A stretch of 64,000 nucleotides of DNA from Seminibacterium arietis (GTDB lineage Bacteria; Pseudomonadota; Gammaproteobacteria; Enterobacterales; Pasteurellaceae). The position numbers were made by a program, and so were the translations under genes. The stretch is taken from positions 1 through 64,000 of the forward strand of contig NZ_JBHTJN010000010.1 of assembly GCF_042675725.1 (NCBI RefSeq), written 5' to 3'. The first letter of the stretch is position 1; each line of letters starts with the position of its first letter. The notes below the pieces were generated by a model that worked only from the letters and a program-made list of their open reading frames with translations, was not told the DNA's origin and did not search any database. Shown here piece after piece: positions 42,976 to 52,741 of the stretch.

Positions 42976-43665
42976 ATGGGCATAAATAATGAAAAATCTT
43001 TCTATACAAAACTAGTTCACTTTTTAGGTCAAGCATTGGGACCTAAATACGAGATTGTGTATCACGTTATCTCTAAAAGGGGATCTTACATTGCTGCTAT
43101 TCATAACAATCATATCAGTGGGCGCACTCTTAATTCTCCACTAACTGCATTTGCTAGTCAGCTAATTCAAGATAAGGTTTATTTACAAAAGGATTTTATC
43201 CATAGCTATAAAGCGTCTGTTACTGGAAATAAAATAATAACGGGATCAACATTCTTTATTAAAGATAAAGACAATGAGATAACAGGGTTGTTATGCATAA
43301 ATTATGATAATACAGATATCAAAGAAAGCATCAACGCATTAATTAAGTTAGAAAATCTACAGAATTTTTTCTCTATAAATAATAACGAATTATCGAAAGA
43401 AACGTATTCACTCCAAAAAGAACATTCCCCAGATTTAGTTCTTGAGAATTTAAGTCAATCCATTGACGAGCTTGTTGAAAATGCTATTAGTGAGTATCAA
43501 TCGAGTTATCATTTAACATCTACACAAAAAAGAGATTGTATTGAAAAAATATATATAAACGGTATTTTTAATATTAAAGGAGCAATTCCTGTAGTGGCAA
43601 AAATGTTAAATATATCGGAACCTAGCATATATCGCTATTTACAGAAAATAAAGATGTCAAAATAA
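42976..43665 (+). CDS. YheO-like PAS-domain transcriptional regulator
   Basis: A 229-residue regulator. The N-terminal YheO-type PAS domain (about 10-120) reads LGQALGPKYEIVYHVI and HISGRTLNSPLT, with GLLCINYDNTDI near its end. The C-terminal HTH (about 175-229) is KRDCIEKIYINGIFNIKGAI and LNISEPSIYRYLQKIK. This family includes DauR, a regulator of D-arginine catabolism. It is divergent from the transporter-PLP-lyase operon, so it most likely controls it in response to a small-molecule substrate. AGGGGTAAAAATAA precedes the ATG. Confidence 0.85.
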   Translation: MGINNEKSFYTKLVHFLGQALGPKYEIVYHVISKRGSYIAAIHNNHISGRTLNSPLTAFASQLIQDKVYLQKDFIHSYKASVTGNKIITGSTFFIKDKDNEITGLLCINYDNTDIKESINALIKLENLQNFFSINNNELSKETYSLQKEHSPDLVLENLSQSIDELVENAISEYQSSYHLTSTQKRDCIEKIYINGIFNIKGAIPVVAKMLNISEPSIYRYLQKIKMSK

Positions 43666-43695
43666 CTACATAATTTCAAATTTAGAATTCTTCTC

Positions 43696-43714
43696 GCCTC
43701 CTGCAAGAGGAGGC
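43696..43714. other. GC-rich hairpin in the gap before tRNA-Arg
   Basis: GCCTCCT (43696-43702) pairs with AGGAGGC (43708-43714) around GCAAG, 30 bp after the regulator stop. No T run follows on either side, so it is a weak terminator candidate. The rest of the 43666-43876 gap shows no gene. Confidence 0.4.
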
Positions 43715-43876
43715 TGAATATAGCGTTAATGAGGTTATCAGTGAATTTCTGTTTCCGAGCAGTAAATTAAATTTTTCATAAAAACTTTATTAAGTTAGTG
43801 CTTTCTTTATCTCTGCAAAAATTTTCTTTATTACGTAGGTACTTAGCAAAAAATATCTTTAAACAAAGATGAATAA

Positions 43877-43953
43877 TGGCACGCCCTATTGGATTCGAAC
43901 CAATGACCTACGGCTTAGAAGGCCGTTGCTCTATCCAGCTGAGCTAAGGGCGC
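43877..43953 (-). tRNA. argU: tRNA-Arg (anticodon TCT)
   Basis: Leftward, it starts GCGCCCTTAGCTCAGCTGG and ends AGGGCGTGCCA with CCA encoded. The anticodon loop CTTCTAA gives TCT. Its 77 nt fits. The sequence is close to E. coli argU, which is also next to folD. Confidence 0.95.
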
Positions 43954-43977
43954 ATTTACATTGGATATTAAAGGAAG

Positions 43978-44054
43978 TGGTCGGCGAGATAGGATTTGAA
44001 CCTACGACCCACTGGTCCCAAACCAGTTGCGCTACCAAGCTGCGCTACTCGCCG
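43978..44054 (-). tRNA. tRNA-Pro (anticodon TGG)
   Basis: Leftward, it starts CGGCGAGTAGCGCAGCTTGG and ends TCGCCGACCA. The anticodon loop TTTGGGA gives TGG, and the first pair is C-G as usual for proline tRNA. It lies 24 bp upstream of tRNA-Arg and is co-transcribed with it. Confidence 0.95.
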
Positions 44055-44213
44055 AACGATGAGAGCATTATAATTTGCTTTTGGATTCAGTCAATCAATT
44101 TTTTCTATTTTTCATTCAATCGCTTAAATTTATTTCAATTTAGCTTACATTTACTTATTTTTTCTGACAGAATATGCTCACATTCCATCTATATCAATAA
44201 AAGGGAAAAATTG

Positions 44214-45065
44214 ATGAAAGCTGAAGTTCTTTCAGGTACTTTGTTATCGAAACAGATTAAATCTGAAATTGCAGTTAAAATTCAACATCATATAGCTCAA
44301 GGAAAACGTAAACCTGGTCTAGCTGTCATTTTAGTTGGTGCGGATCCTGCTTCACAAATCTACGTGGGAAGTAAACGTAAAAGCTGTGAAGAGATTGGTA
44401 TTTATTCAAAATCTTATGATTTACCTGAAGAAACTTCACAAATAGAGTTACTCGAATTAATCGATAAACTAAACCATGACGATACTATTGATGGCATTCT
44501 TGTGCAATTACCGTTACCTCAACACATTGACACAACAGCAGTAATTGAGAAAATTTCACCAGAAAAAGACGTTGATGGATTTCACCCATATAACGTGGGG
44601 AGATTATGTCAACGCATTCCAACATTGCGAGCCTGTACACCTTATGGTGTGATGAAGTTATTAGAAACGACAAAACTGGATTTTCACGGTAAGCATGCTG
44701 TAATTGTTGGAGCATCAAATATCGTCGGTCGTCCAATGGCATTGGAATTATTACTTGCAGGTTGTACTGTTACTGTAACTCATCGTTTTACTGTTGATTT
44801 AGAAAAACACGTAAAACAAGCTGATATTCTAGTCGTTGCTGTAGGTAAACCACACTTTATATCTGGTGAATGGATAAAAGAAGGTGCGGTGGTTATCGAT
44901 GTCGGAATAAATCGTGTAGAAGGAAAACTGAAAGGCGATATTCAATACGAAGTGGCTAGCCAAAAGGCGGCGTTTATCACACCTGTTCCTGGTGGTGTAG
45001 GACCAATGACTGTTGCAATGCTAATGCAAAACACATTGACATCTTATGAGCGAGCTATAAGCTAA
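44214..45065 (+). CDS. folD: Bifunctional methylenetetrahydrofolate dehydrogenase/cyclohydrolase FolD
   Basis: A 283-residue enzyme interconverting 5,10-methylene- and 10-formyl-tetrahydrofolate. Catalytic Lys is in YVGSKRKSCEEIGI near 54. QLPLPQHID near 99 and the NADP site VIVGASNIVGRPMALELL near 164 are clear. TPVPGGVGPMTVAML near 260 is the family signature. The start at 44214 is chosen for AAGGGA nine bases ahead. A longer frame back to 43869 runs through the two tRNA genes and is not real. Confidence 0.97.
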   Translation: MKAEVLSGTLLSKQIKSEIAVKIQHHIAQGKRKPGLAVILVGADPASQIYVGSKRKSCEEIGIYSKSYDLPEETSQIELLELIDKLNHDDTIDGILVQLPLPQHIDTTAVIEKISPEKDVDGFHPYNVGRLCQRIPTLRACTPYGVMKLLETTKLDFHGKHAVIVGASNIVGRPMALELLLAGCTVTVTHRFTVDLEKHVKQADILVVAVGKPHFISGEWIKEGAVVIDVGINRVEGKLKGDIQYEVASQKAAFITPVPGGVGPMTVAMLMQNTLTSYERAIS

Positions 45066-45115
45066 AGCCATTTTTAAACGAGCTGAGCCAATGATTTGTT
45101 GGTTAAAAGCTAATT

Positions 45116-46081
45116 TTATTTTTCAGCTAAAATTACCGCTCTTTTTGGAGCGGGATAACCCTCAATAGTTTTACTGTTATCCTGAGGATCAAGAAAATCA
45201 ACCAAACTCTCATTTTCTAACCAGTCGGTTTTGCGTTGTTCGTGCAATGACGTAGTGGAAACATCAACACAGCGTACATTCCGAAAGCCTATTTTTTCTA
45301 GCCAATTAATGAGAGCTGCAACAGATGGAATAAAATAAATATTCTTCATTTTAGCATAACGATCTGTTGGTACAAGTACGCTGTTTACATCACCGTCAAT
45401 TACTAACGTTTCTAATACTAACTCCCCTCCCTTAGTTAATTGATTTTTTAATTGACTAAGGTGATCTAGTGGTGATTTACGATGATAAAACACCCCCATA
45501 GAAAACACTGTATCAAATGCACCCAGCGGTTGCATTTCTTCAATGCCTAGTGGAATTAAATTAGCCCTACGATCATTATTAAGTAATTTTCTCACAGCTT
45601 CAAACTGACAAAGAAAAAGTGCGGTAGGATCAATCCCCACTACCATTTTTGCTCCCTCACCAACCATTCTCCACATGTGGTAACCATTGCCACAACCTAC
45701 ATCAAGTATCATACGATCTTTTAGCGAGGATAGATGAGGTAAAATTCGCTGCCATTTAAAATCAGAACGCCATTCACAATCAATATGAATACCATGTAAA
45801 TGATAAGGTCCCTTTCTCCAAGGCATTAATTGCTTAAGGTGATAAATAATCCGTTGTCGTTCGCCATCAGATAGAGAATTAGTACTATTAACCATTACAG
45901 CCGTTTTTAAATTAACATGTTCAGCTTGCAAGTGCGGTAGAAAATCGATCACTTTTGACCACTTTTCATATTCACCATGTGGCTGTTGTTGCCATTGTTT
46001 AAGTTGGAGCGGTAAAGTTTCTAACCATGCTGATAAGTTTGTTGTAGCAATTTGTTTATAAAACGGGCGGAAATCGATCAT
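45116..46081 (-). CDS. cmoB: tRNA U34 carboxymethyltransferase CmoB
   Basis: A 321-residue enzyme that uses carboxy-S-adenosylmethionine to make cmo5U34 in tRNAs. The Rossmann motif is ILDVGCGNGYHMWRM near 125, followed by MVVGIDPTALFL. Later AFDTVFSMGVFYHRKSPLDH contains the catalytic region. The length matches the family. cmoA is not adjacent. It is divergent from rng. Confidence 0.95.
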   Translation of the reverse strand: MIDFRPFYKQIATTNLSAWLETLPLQLKQWQQQPHGEYEKWSKVIDFLPHLQAEHVNLKTAVMVNSTNSLSDGERQRIIYHLKQLMPWRKGPYHLHGIHIDCEWRSDFKWQRILPHLSSLKDRMILDVGCGNGYHMWRMVGEGAKMVVGIDPTALFLCQFEAVRKLLNNDRRANLIPLGIEEMQPLGAFDTVFSMGVFYHRKSPLDHLSQLKNQLTKGGELVLETLVIDGDVNSVLVPTDRYAKMKNIYFIPSVAALINWLEKIGFRNVRCVDVSTTSLHEQRKTDWLENESLVDFLDPQDNSKTIEGYPAPKRAVILAEK

Positions 46082-46207
46082 AATAAGGCTTTATTAGTTT
46101 ATATCTATCTAAATTTTGAAGAATATCGCATTTTATCTCATTTACCTCTATTATTCTATTTTCCTTTTCGATAGACTAAACCAAAATCAGATTAGTTGTT
46201 ATGAATT

Positions 46208-47683
46208 ATGGAATCAGTTGAAATTTTAGTGAATATTACTCCAAGTGAAACCCGTATCGCTTTAATCGAAACGGGAATCTTAAAAGAAGTGCATATTGAA
46301 CGACAAGCAAAACGAGGCATTGTTGGTAATATTTATAAAGGTCGAGTCACTCGCGTATTACCTGGTATGCAATCAGCTTTTGTTGATATTGGTTTAGAAA
46401 AAGCTGCATTTTTGCACGCTTCTGATATTGTTTCCTACACAGAATGCGTTGATGAAAATGAGCAAAAGCAATTTGCAGTAAAAGATATTACTGAATTAGT
46501 ACGAGAAGGACAGGATCTCGTTGTGCAAGTAGTAAAAGATCCTTTAGGTACAAAAGGTGCGAGATTAACTACCGATATTACTTTACCGTCTCGTTATTTA
46601 GTATTCATGCCTGAAAATAGCCACGTTGGAGTATCACAACGAATTGAAACCGAAGAAGAACGTGCAAGACTAAAAACGCTAGTCTTACCGTTATGTGATG
46701 AATTAGGTGGTTTTATTGTTCGCACTGCTGCTGAAGGCGTTACTGAAGAAGAATTAATACAAGATGCAGAGTTTTTAAAACGCTTATGGCGAAAAGTGAT
46801 AGAACGTCGTAAAAAATATCCTGCACGCTCTATGTTGTATGGTGAATTAGCCTTAACACAACGTGTTTTACGAGATTTTATTGGCGTAGGATTAGAAAAA
46901 ATTCGTATTGATTCTAAACTCTGTTTTGCAGATGTGAAACAATTTACTGAAGAATTTATGCCTGCACTCACAGACAAACTGTCACTTTATTCAGGAAATG
47001 AACCGCTCTTTGACATATATGGTGTAGAAAAAGCGATTCAAATTGCCTTGGACAAACGCGTTGATTTAAAATCTGGTGGCTATTTAATTATTGAGCAAAC
47101 GGAGGCTATGACAACGATTGATATCAATACAGGTGCTTTTGTTGGACACCGTAATTTAGAAGAAACTATTTTTAACACTAATATTGAAGCTACTAAAGCC
47201 ATTGCTCAGCAACTACAGTTACGAAATTTAGGCGGTATTATTATCATTGATTTCATTGATATGCAAACTGAAGAACATCGCCTTCGTGTATTAGAATCTT
47301 TACAAGAAGCTTTATCAAGAGATCGAGTTAAAACGAATGTTAATGGTTTTACTCAATTAGGATTAGTAGAAATGACTCGTAAACGAACAAGAGAAAGCTT
47401 AGAACATGTACTTTGTGGCGAATGTATCTCTTGTAAAGGTAGAGGACGAGTAAAAACGGTAGAAACAGTCTGCTATGAAATTATGCGTGAAATTATTCGA
47501 GTTAATCACTTATTTTCTAGTGAACAATTTGTAGTTTACGCTTCAAGAGCGGTTGCAGATTATTTAATTAATGAGGAAAGCCATGGACTACTTGCTGAAC
47601 TAGAAGTTTTTATTGGAAAACAAATTCAAATTAAAACGGAAGTTTTTTATAATCAAGAACAATTTGACGTAATTGTCATGTAG
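46208..47683 (+). CDS. rng: Ribonuclease G
   Basis: A 491-residue endoribonuclease of the RNase E/G family that matures the 5' end of 16S rRNA. An S1 domain (GNIYKGRVTRVLPGMQSAFV, about 37-130) is followed by the DNase I-like catalytic core with TTIDINTGAFVG near 300 and IIIDFIDMQTEEH near 345. The zinc link is CGECISCKGRGR near 404. No long C-terminal scaffold is present, which separates it from RNase E. It often precedes tldD, as here. Confidence 0.96.
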   Translation: MESVEILVNITPSETRIALIETGILKEVHIERQAKRGIVGNIYKGRVTRVLPGMQSAFVDIGLEKAAFLHASDIVSYTECVDENEQKQFAVKDITELVREGQDLVVQVVKDPLGTKGARLTTDITLPSRYLVFMPENSHVGVSQRIETEEERARLKTLVLPLCDELGGFIVRTAAEGVTEEELIQDAEFLKRLWRKVIERRKKYPARSMLYGELALTQRVLRDFIGVGLEKIRIDSKLCFADVKQFTEEFMPALTDKLSLYSGNEPLFDIYGVEKAIQIALDKRVDLKSGGYLIIEQTEAMTTIDINTGAFVGHRNLEETIFNTNIEATKAIAQQLQLRNLGGIIIIDFIDMQTEEHRLRVLESLQEALSRDRVKTNVNGFTQLGLVEMTRKRTRESLEHVLCGECISCKGRGRVKTVETVCYEIMREIIRVNHLFSSEQFVVYASRAVADYLINEESHGLLAELEVFIGKQIQIKTEVFYNQEQFDVIVM

Positions 47684-47773
47684 CACTGCGGATAGCGAAA
47701 ATACTAAAATACGACCGAACTTTTGAACTGTTCTCTTAGCCTAAAGAGAATTTTAATTTTTAATGACGAGACT

Positions 47774-49231
47774 ATGATGCTAAATAAAGTTACTGAATCC
47801 CTCTTAACCTCAAGCCGTATATCGATTTCCGATTTACCAAATATTTTTGATCTTATTTTTGAACGTAACATTGATTATGCCGATTTATTTTTTCAACTCA
47901 GCCAAGATGAAAACTGGATATTAGAAGACGGTATTATCCGTGAAGGAGGCTTTCACATTGATCGTGGCGTTGGCGTACGTGCAATAAGTGGCGAGAAAAC
48001 TGGCTTCGCATACTCAGATCAGATTAAATTAGCTCAATTGCAACAATGTGCGGGAGCAGTAAAAGCTATCACCAAAACTAAGCAAAACACTATTATCACT
48101 CCTATCGCTTTTAATCCTATTAAGCCACAGCTACGCTACCAGCCACTCAACCCACTTGAAACGCTTAGCAAAGAGAAGAAAATCGAATTGTTACATTTAA
48201 TTGATCGTACTGCATGGGCAGAAGATCCTCGTGTCACTAAAGTAACCGCAGGATTAACCGCTCTTTATGAAGAAGTGTTAGTGGCTGCTACCGATGGCAC
48301 GTTAGCTGCAGATATTCGACCATTAGTGAGATTATCAGTGTCTGTTCTAGTAGAGCAGAATGGAAAGCGAGAATATGGTGGAGCTGGTGGCGGAGGTCGT
48401 GTTAGCTTAGATTGGTTTTTTCAAAACTACAAAGGAGAACAACGGGCAGTACATTACGCTAAAGAAGCCGTTCGTCAAGCATTAGTCAATCTGACTGCTG
48501 TGGCCGCACCAGCAGGATCTCTTCCTGTGGTACTTGGTGCAGGCTGGCCTGGTGTATTACTGCATGAGGCTGTTGGACATGGTTTAGAGGGGGACTTTAA
48601 TCGTAAAGGCAATTCCTTTTTCAGCGATAAAATAGGGGAATTAGTTACATCACCACTTTGCACTATTGTTGATGATGGCACAGTACAAGATCGTCGAGGT
48701 TCAGTGACCATTGATGATGAAGGCGTACCAAGTCAGTATAATGTTTTAGTTAAAGATGGTATCTTACAAGGTTACATGCAAGACAAAATGAATGCTCGCT
48801 TGATGGGAGTATCTCCTACGGGTAATGGACGACGTGAAAGTTACGCACACCTGCCAATGCCACGTATGACGAACACTTATATGCTCGCAGGGAAAAGCAA
48901 AATGGAAGATCTAATCGCCTCTGTAGATTACGGTATTTTTGCACCGCACTTTGGTGGTGGGCAAGTGGATATAACTTCTGGTAAATTCGTATTTTCCACT
49001 GCCGAAGCTTATTTAATTGAAAATGGTAAATTAACAAAACCAGTAAAAGGGGCAACTTTAATTGGAAACGGCATTGATGTTATGCAAAATATCTCTATGG
49101 TTGCAGATAATCCAGAGTTAGATACTGGCGTTGGCGTGTGTGGCAAAGCAGGACAAAGTATCCCCGTTGGAGTAGGACAACCAGCACTAAAAATCGAAAA
49201 AATTACTGTAGGCGGTACAAGTACAGAATAG
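47774..49231 (+). CDS. tldD: Metalloprotease TldD
   Basis: A 485-residue zinc protease subunit that works with TldE (PmbA) to process modified peptides and unfolded small proteins. The metal motif HEAVGHGLEGDFNRKG is near residue 257, and GVCGKAGQSIPVGVGQP lies near the end. Two ATGs are adjacent (47774 and 47777). The first is used here; ACGAG precedes it. An upstream frame to 47723 adds an atypical N-terminus. A terminator follows at 49272. Confidence 0.95.
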   Translation: MMLNKVTESLLTSSRISISDLPNIFDLIFERNIDYADLFFQLSQDENWILEDGIIREGGFHIDRGVGVRAISGEKTGFAYSDQIKLAQLQQCAGAVKAITKTKQNTIITPIAFNPIKPQLRYQPLNPLETLSKEKKIELLHLIDRTAWAEDPRVTKVTAGLTALYEEVLVAATDGTLAADIRPLVRLSVSVLVEQNGKREYGGAGGGGRVSLDWFFQNYKGEQRAVHYAKEAVRQALVNLTAVAAPAGSLPVVLGAGWPGVLLHEAVGHGLEGDFNRKGNSFFSDKIGELVTSPLCTIVDDGTVQDRRGSVTIDDEGVPSQYNVLVKDGILQGYMQDKMNARLMGVSPTGNGRRESYAHLPMPRMTNTYMLAGKSKMEDLIASVDYGIFAPHFGGGQVDITSGKFVFSTAEAYLIENGKLTKPVKGATLIGNGIDVMQNISMVADNPELDTGVGVCGKAGQSIPVGVGQPALKIEKITVGGTSTE

Positions 49232-49271
49232 TTGTGTAACTCTCATTAAAAAAGCACTAAGAAAATTTAGC

Positions 49272-49305
49272 ACCCTACTGATTAAAGCAAGTAGGGTTAT
49301 TTTTA
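49272..49305 (+). terminator. Terminator between tldD and xseA
   Basis: ACCCTACT (49272-49279) pairs with AGTAGGGT (49290-49297), followed by TATTTTTATT. It separates the convergent tldD and xseA genes. Confidence 0.75.
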
Positions 49306-49314
49306 TTATTAATC

Positions 49315-50655
49315 TTATTGATCCACTTTAATTTCTTCAACTTGACTTATTACTATTCCATCAACAAAACGCAGATAAATCTTTTCTCCTGAAACAACTT
49401 GTGAAACAGAGGTAATCGCATTTCCTTTTTCTGTTTGCACTAGTGAGTAACCACGTGATAATACTTTCAGTGGACTTAAGCTGTCCAGCTTACTACAAGT
49501 TGTGACTAGTTGATGTTGTTTTGCTGTAAACGTTTTATTTACAGCAGAATCCAACCGCACTCTAAGCTTTGATACATATAACTGCTGTTGATGAATACGA
49601 TATAACAAAAGATTAATATTTAAACGCTTATAAAGCACAGCAAATTTGTGGTATTTTTTATCTCTCTGATAACGCATTGCTTGCTGTAATCTGTGAGTAA
49701 GCTGTTGCAAATTATATTTTTGTATCATTAGCTTCGTTTGTGGATGCTGATTTTTTAAACGTTCTAAAAGATGTTGTAACTGCTGTTTTTTCAACACAAA
49801 AAAACGATCGAAAGCTATTTCTAAACGTTGCTTACGATCCAAAATCCGATTCAATAATTCTTGCTGATCACGACTCACTAACTCCGCGGCTGCTGATGGT
49901 GTTGCGGCCCGCAAATCTGCTACAAAATCAGCAATTGTGACATCTGTTTCATGTCCTACAGCACTAATAATAGGTATATTAGAACAAAAAATGGCTCTTG
50001 CCACAATTTCTTCATTGAAACACCATAAATCTTCTAATGATCCGCCCCCTCGTCCAACAATCAAAACATCAACCTCATTGCGACGATTCGCAATTTCAAT
50101 AGCTTGTACGATTTCAGCAGCAGCGTCTTTACCCTGTACCGCTGTTGGATAAATAATTACTTTTAGGCTAGGATCACGACGTTTTAGAATATGCAGAATA
50201 TCTTGCAGAGCAGCTCCCGTTGCAGAAGTCACTACGCCAATCGTTTTACAAAAGTGCGGTAATTTTTTTTTCAGATTTTGTGCAAATAACCCTTCTGAGG
50301 ATAATTTAATTTTTAATGCCTCAAACTGCTGTTGCAATAACCCCTCACCTGCAGGATGCATGCTATCAATAATTAATTGATAATCACCTCTTGGCTCGTA
50401 CAAACTAACGGCTCCTCTCACCAGTACTTGCATGCCGTTTTGCGGATGAAATGTAACTCTACTGTTTTTCATTCTAAACATAGCACAACGAATTTGTGCA
50501 TTTTCATCTTTCAAAGTCAAATACCAGTGACCTGAAACTGGTTGACTAAAATTAGAAATTTCCCCTGTTAACCAAATCAACTTCCATTCACGTTCTAATA
50601 AACCGCGAACTGATTGATTCAAACGAGAAACTGAATAAATTTCATTATCTTGCAT
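49315..50655 (-). CDS. xseA: Exodeoxyribonuclease VII large subunit
   Basis: A 446-residue subunit that degrades single-stranded DNA from both ends with XseB. The N-terminal OB-fold (WLTGEISNFSQPVSGHWYLT, about 30) is followed by the catalytic region VGRGGGSLEDLWCFNEE near 190 and AVGHETDVTIADFVAD near 230. A long coiled-coil (about 270-400) completes the protein. The start at 50655, two bases after the roxA stop and behind TGGAGTAATA, gives the family N-terminus. Confidence 0.95.
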   Translation of the reverse strand: MQDNEIYSVSRLNQSVRGLLEREWKLIWLTGEISNFSQPVSGHWYLTLKDENAQIRCAMFRMKNSRVTFHPQNGMQVLVRGAVSLYEPRGDYQLIIDSMHPAGEGLLQQQFEALKIKLSSEGLFAQNLKKKLPHFCKTIGVVTSATGAALQDILHILKRRDPSLKVIIYPTAVQGKDAAAEIVQAIEIANRRNEVDVLIVGRGGGSLEDLWCFNEEIVARAIFCSNIPIISAVGHETDVTIADFVADLRAATPSAAAELVSRDQQELLNRILDRKQRLEIAFDRFFVLKKQQLQHLLERLKNQHPQTKLMIQKYNLQQLTHRLQQAMRYQRDKKYHKFAVLYKRLNINLLLYRIHQQQLYVSKLRVRLDSAVNKTFTAKQHQLVTTCSKLDSLSPLKVLSRGYSLVQTEKGNAITSVSQVVSGEKIYLRFVDGIVISQVEEIKVDQ

Positions 50656-50657
50656 TA

Positions 50658-51857
50658 TTACTCCAGTAATATCCAACCATCATCAAACCAATTGCATAAG
50701 CTATCAATTAATAATTCTAGTTTAGTTTCAGGCACTTTTTCATTTCTACACGCATTTTGTAAGTCTATAAATCTCAAGCTTTTGCCATCGGCTAGTTGTT
50801 GCAATACTTGTTTTTCTGTACTATTTAGCTCATCTAACCACTCACCGTTAGCGTAAATTTGCAGAGGATTTTCAGTGTAAACTAGTTTACAATTATTATC
50901 TTGTTTAATCACGGCGTTTTCTTCTCTTAATAATTTACGAACATCATCAGGATCAAAAACTTCTCCTGTGGTTAATAATTCATAACGGCGAGAACTCACT
51001 AACATTGCGACAGCATGTTCAAATAATGAATCAAATTCTGTAGAGTTTGCAAGATTAGTTAAAAATTGATGTTTCATTTCTGCTACTGTTGATGGTAAAA
51101 GATGCCCTGTATTTTGTAATTCAATTGGTAACCGCAAAGGAATATTAAATTTCGTTAAATCAATATCAAGTTGCTGATGACAAACACTATGATTAACTTG
51201 AGCCAATACATCCTTCAAATTAGGATAACGCAAACCAAAAGAGAAAGTTAAGCAGTCATCTTGAGCAACACCATAGTGAGATAAGCGAGAAGGAACGTAC
51301 AACACATCACCTGGTGCCATCACTTCGTCTAGCACTAATTCTCCCATTTCATCAAAAATTCGAATAGGCTGATTTGGTTTAAATTCTGTTGTTGGATCGC
51401 ACCATTTCCCTAACTGCCAACGACGATGACCATAACCTTGCACTAAAAAAACATCATATTCATCATAGTGTTTTCCAACTGAACCACCTTTAGGTGCATA
51501 AGACACCATAATATCATCACGTTGCCATTGAGGAATAAAAGAAAAAGCCTCCCAAAGCTCACTCAGTTCTGTTGACCATTGCTCCATATTCTGCACTAGA
51601 ACTGTCCATTTGGGAGGAAGTTCAGCAAAATCGACCGCACTTAGTGGGCTACACTGTAGTTGCCAATCATCATCAGCATATTGCTTCAATAAACGAGCTG
51701 TAACATCTTCTTGTTGAGCTAATTCAATAATATCCTGAGGTTCAAATTTCCCCACAATTTGTGGTAAGCCATTGCGTATAAGTAGCGGTTTTTTCTGCCA
51801 ATAATCACGTAAAAAAATTTCAGCACTAATATGATTCGGTAAACAAAATCCAGCCAT
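50658..51857 (-). CDS. roxA: Ribosomal protein uL16 3-hydroxylase (YcfD/RoxA, JmjC-type)
   Basis: A 399-residue iron/2-oxoglutarate oxygenase that hydroxylates an arginine of ribosomal protein L16. Metal ligands appear in GKHYDEYDVFLVQGYGHRRW near 125 (HxD) and RLSHYGVAQDD near 187 (His). C-terminal winged-helix region from about 300. An in-frame GTG three bases upstream (51860) is an alternative start; both lie behind AAGGATAATA. It lies in the conserved pth-ratA-roxA-xseA neighbourhood known from Haemophilus. Confidence 0.92.
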   Translation of the reverse strand: MAGFCLPNHISAEIFLRDYWQKKPLLIRNGLPQIVGKFEPQDIIELAQQEDVTARLLKQYADDDWQLQCSPLSAVDFAELPPKWTVLVQNMEQWSTELSELWEAFSFIPQWQRDDIMVSYAPKGGSVGKHYDEYDVFLVQGYGHRRWQLGKWCDPTTEFKPNQPIRIFDEMGELVLDEVMAPGDVLYVPSRLSHYGVAQDDCLTFSFGLRYPNLKDVLAQVNHSVCHQQLDIDLTKFNIPLRLPIELQNTGHLLPSTVAEMKHQFLTNLANSTEFDSLFEHAVAMLVSSRRYELLTTGEVFDPDDVRKLLREENAVIKQDNNCKLVYTENPLQIYANGEWLDELNSTEKQVLQQLADGKSLRFIDLQNACRNEKVPETKLELLIDSLCNWFDDGWILLE

Positions 51858-51862
51858 CACTA

Positions 51863-52210
51863 TTATCCTTTTTCTTTAAGTGCGGTTTGTTTTAAAGATT
51901 TTTTTGCTTGTTTTTGAGCTTGCTGTTGTAAAAGCTGCTGCTCAGCACGTTTACGACGAATTTCTTTTGGATCAGCTAATAAAGGTCGATAAATTTCAAT
52001 GCGATCACCAGCTTTCACTTGATCAGTCAATTTAGCTGGACGGCTGAAAATACCCACTTTGTTTTCCCGCAAATCAATTTCCGTAAATTGTTGTAAAATA
52101 CCTGACTGCAAAATCGCAGTTTGTACCATCGTGCCTTGTTCCACTTGTAACGTCTTCAAAAAATATCGATTTGGCAAAGCATAAGCAACTTCAATCTTAA
52201 TTTGATTCAT
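51863..52210 (-). CDS. rnfH: RnfH family protein (UPF0125)
   Basis: A 115-residue protein with a ubiquitin-like beta-grasp core (IKIEVAYALPNRYFLKTLQV start; GDRIEIYRPLLADPKEIRRK near 75) and a Lys/Gln-rich tail. RnfH is paired with RatA in many proteobacteria; its biochemical role is not settled and a toxin-antitoxin relation has been proposed. It starts 14 bp after ratA and ends 5 bp before roxA. Confidence 0.9.
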   Translation of the reverse strand: MNQIKIEVAYALPNRYFLKTLQVEQGTMVQTAILQSGILQQFTEIDLRENKVGIFSRPAKLTDQVKAGDRIEIYRPLLADPKEIRRKRAEQQLLQQQAQKQAKKSLKQTALKEKG

Positions 52211-52224
52211 AAATACCCCATTTA

Positions 52225-52656
52225 TTATTGATAAATTGCTTTTGCACGTTGTTTAAATGCTTCAATCATACTGATAGTTAAATGGTGGAAAATTTTCCCA
52301 AAAGTAAAGCTAACTAAAGAATTAGAAAATTCAAATTCTAATTCTAATCCAATTTGGCAACATTGTTCGTCAATTTCATTAAAACGCCATTCTCCCCGTA
52401 AAAAACGGAAAGGTCCCTCTACTAACTGCATCTTAATTGAACGATTTTCTATCATTGTATTTTTAGTGGTAAAACGCTGACGAATCCCCGCTTTACTGAT
52501 CACTAATTCTGCAATTAGTTCTTTTTCCCCTTTACTAATCGTACTTCCTGAAATACAACCAGGCACAAACTCTGGATAGCGTTCATAATTATGTACTAAA
52601 TCATACATTTGTTTTGCACTATAAGGAACTAAAGCACTTTTATTTACACTTGGCAT
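52225..52656 (-). CDS. ratA: Ribosome association toxin RatA / START-like protein
   Basis: A 143-residue START/polyketide-cyclase-like fold. VPYSAKQMYDLVHNYERYPE near 10 and ITKNT-type strands are followed by LVEGPFRFLRGEWRF near 77 and a C-terminal helix. In E. coli it binds the 50S subunit and blocks subunit joining, and it resembles COQ10 lipid-binding proteins. It heads the rnfH-roxA-xseA row and is divergent from the repeat-bearing gene at 52742. Confidence 0.92.
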   Translation of the reverse strand: MPSVNKSALVPYSAKQMYDLVHNYERYPEFVPGCISGSTISKGEKELIAELVISKAGIRQRFTTKNTMIENRSIKMQLVEGPFRFLRGEWRFNEIDEQCCQIGLELEFEFSNSLVSFTFGKIFHHLTISMIEAFKQRAKAIYQ

Positions 52657-52741
52657 TACAACAATTCATTATCAAATAAAAATTTTTGCTATTATAGCCA
52701 AAAAGTGTGTTATAAATAAGCAAAAAATTGAGGTCACTATA

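Noticed and set aside
43869..44213. N-terminal extension of folD reading through 43869-44213
   Set aside because: It runs antisense through the tRNA-Arg and tRNA-Pro genes and lacks a ribosome site; the ATG at 44214 gives the family N-terminus.
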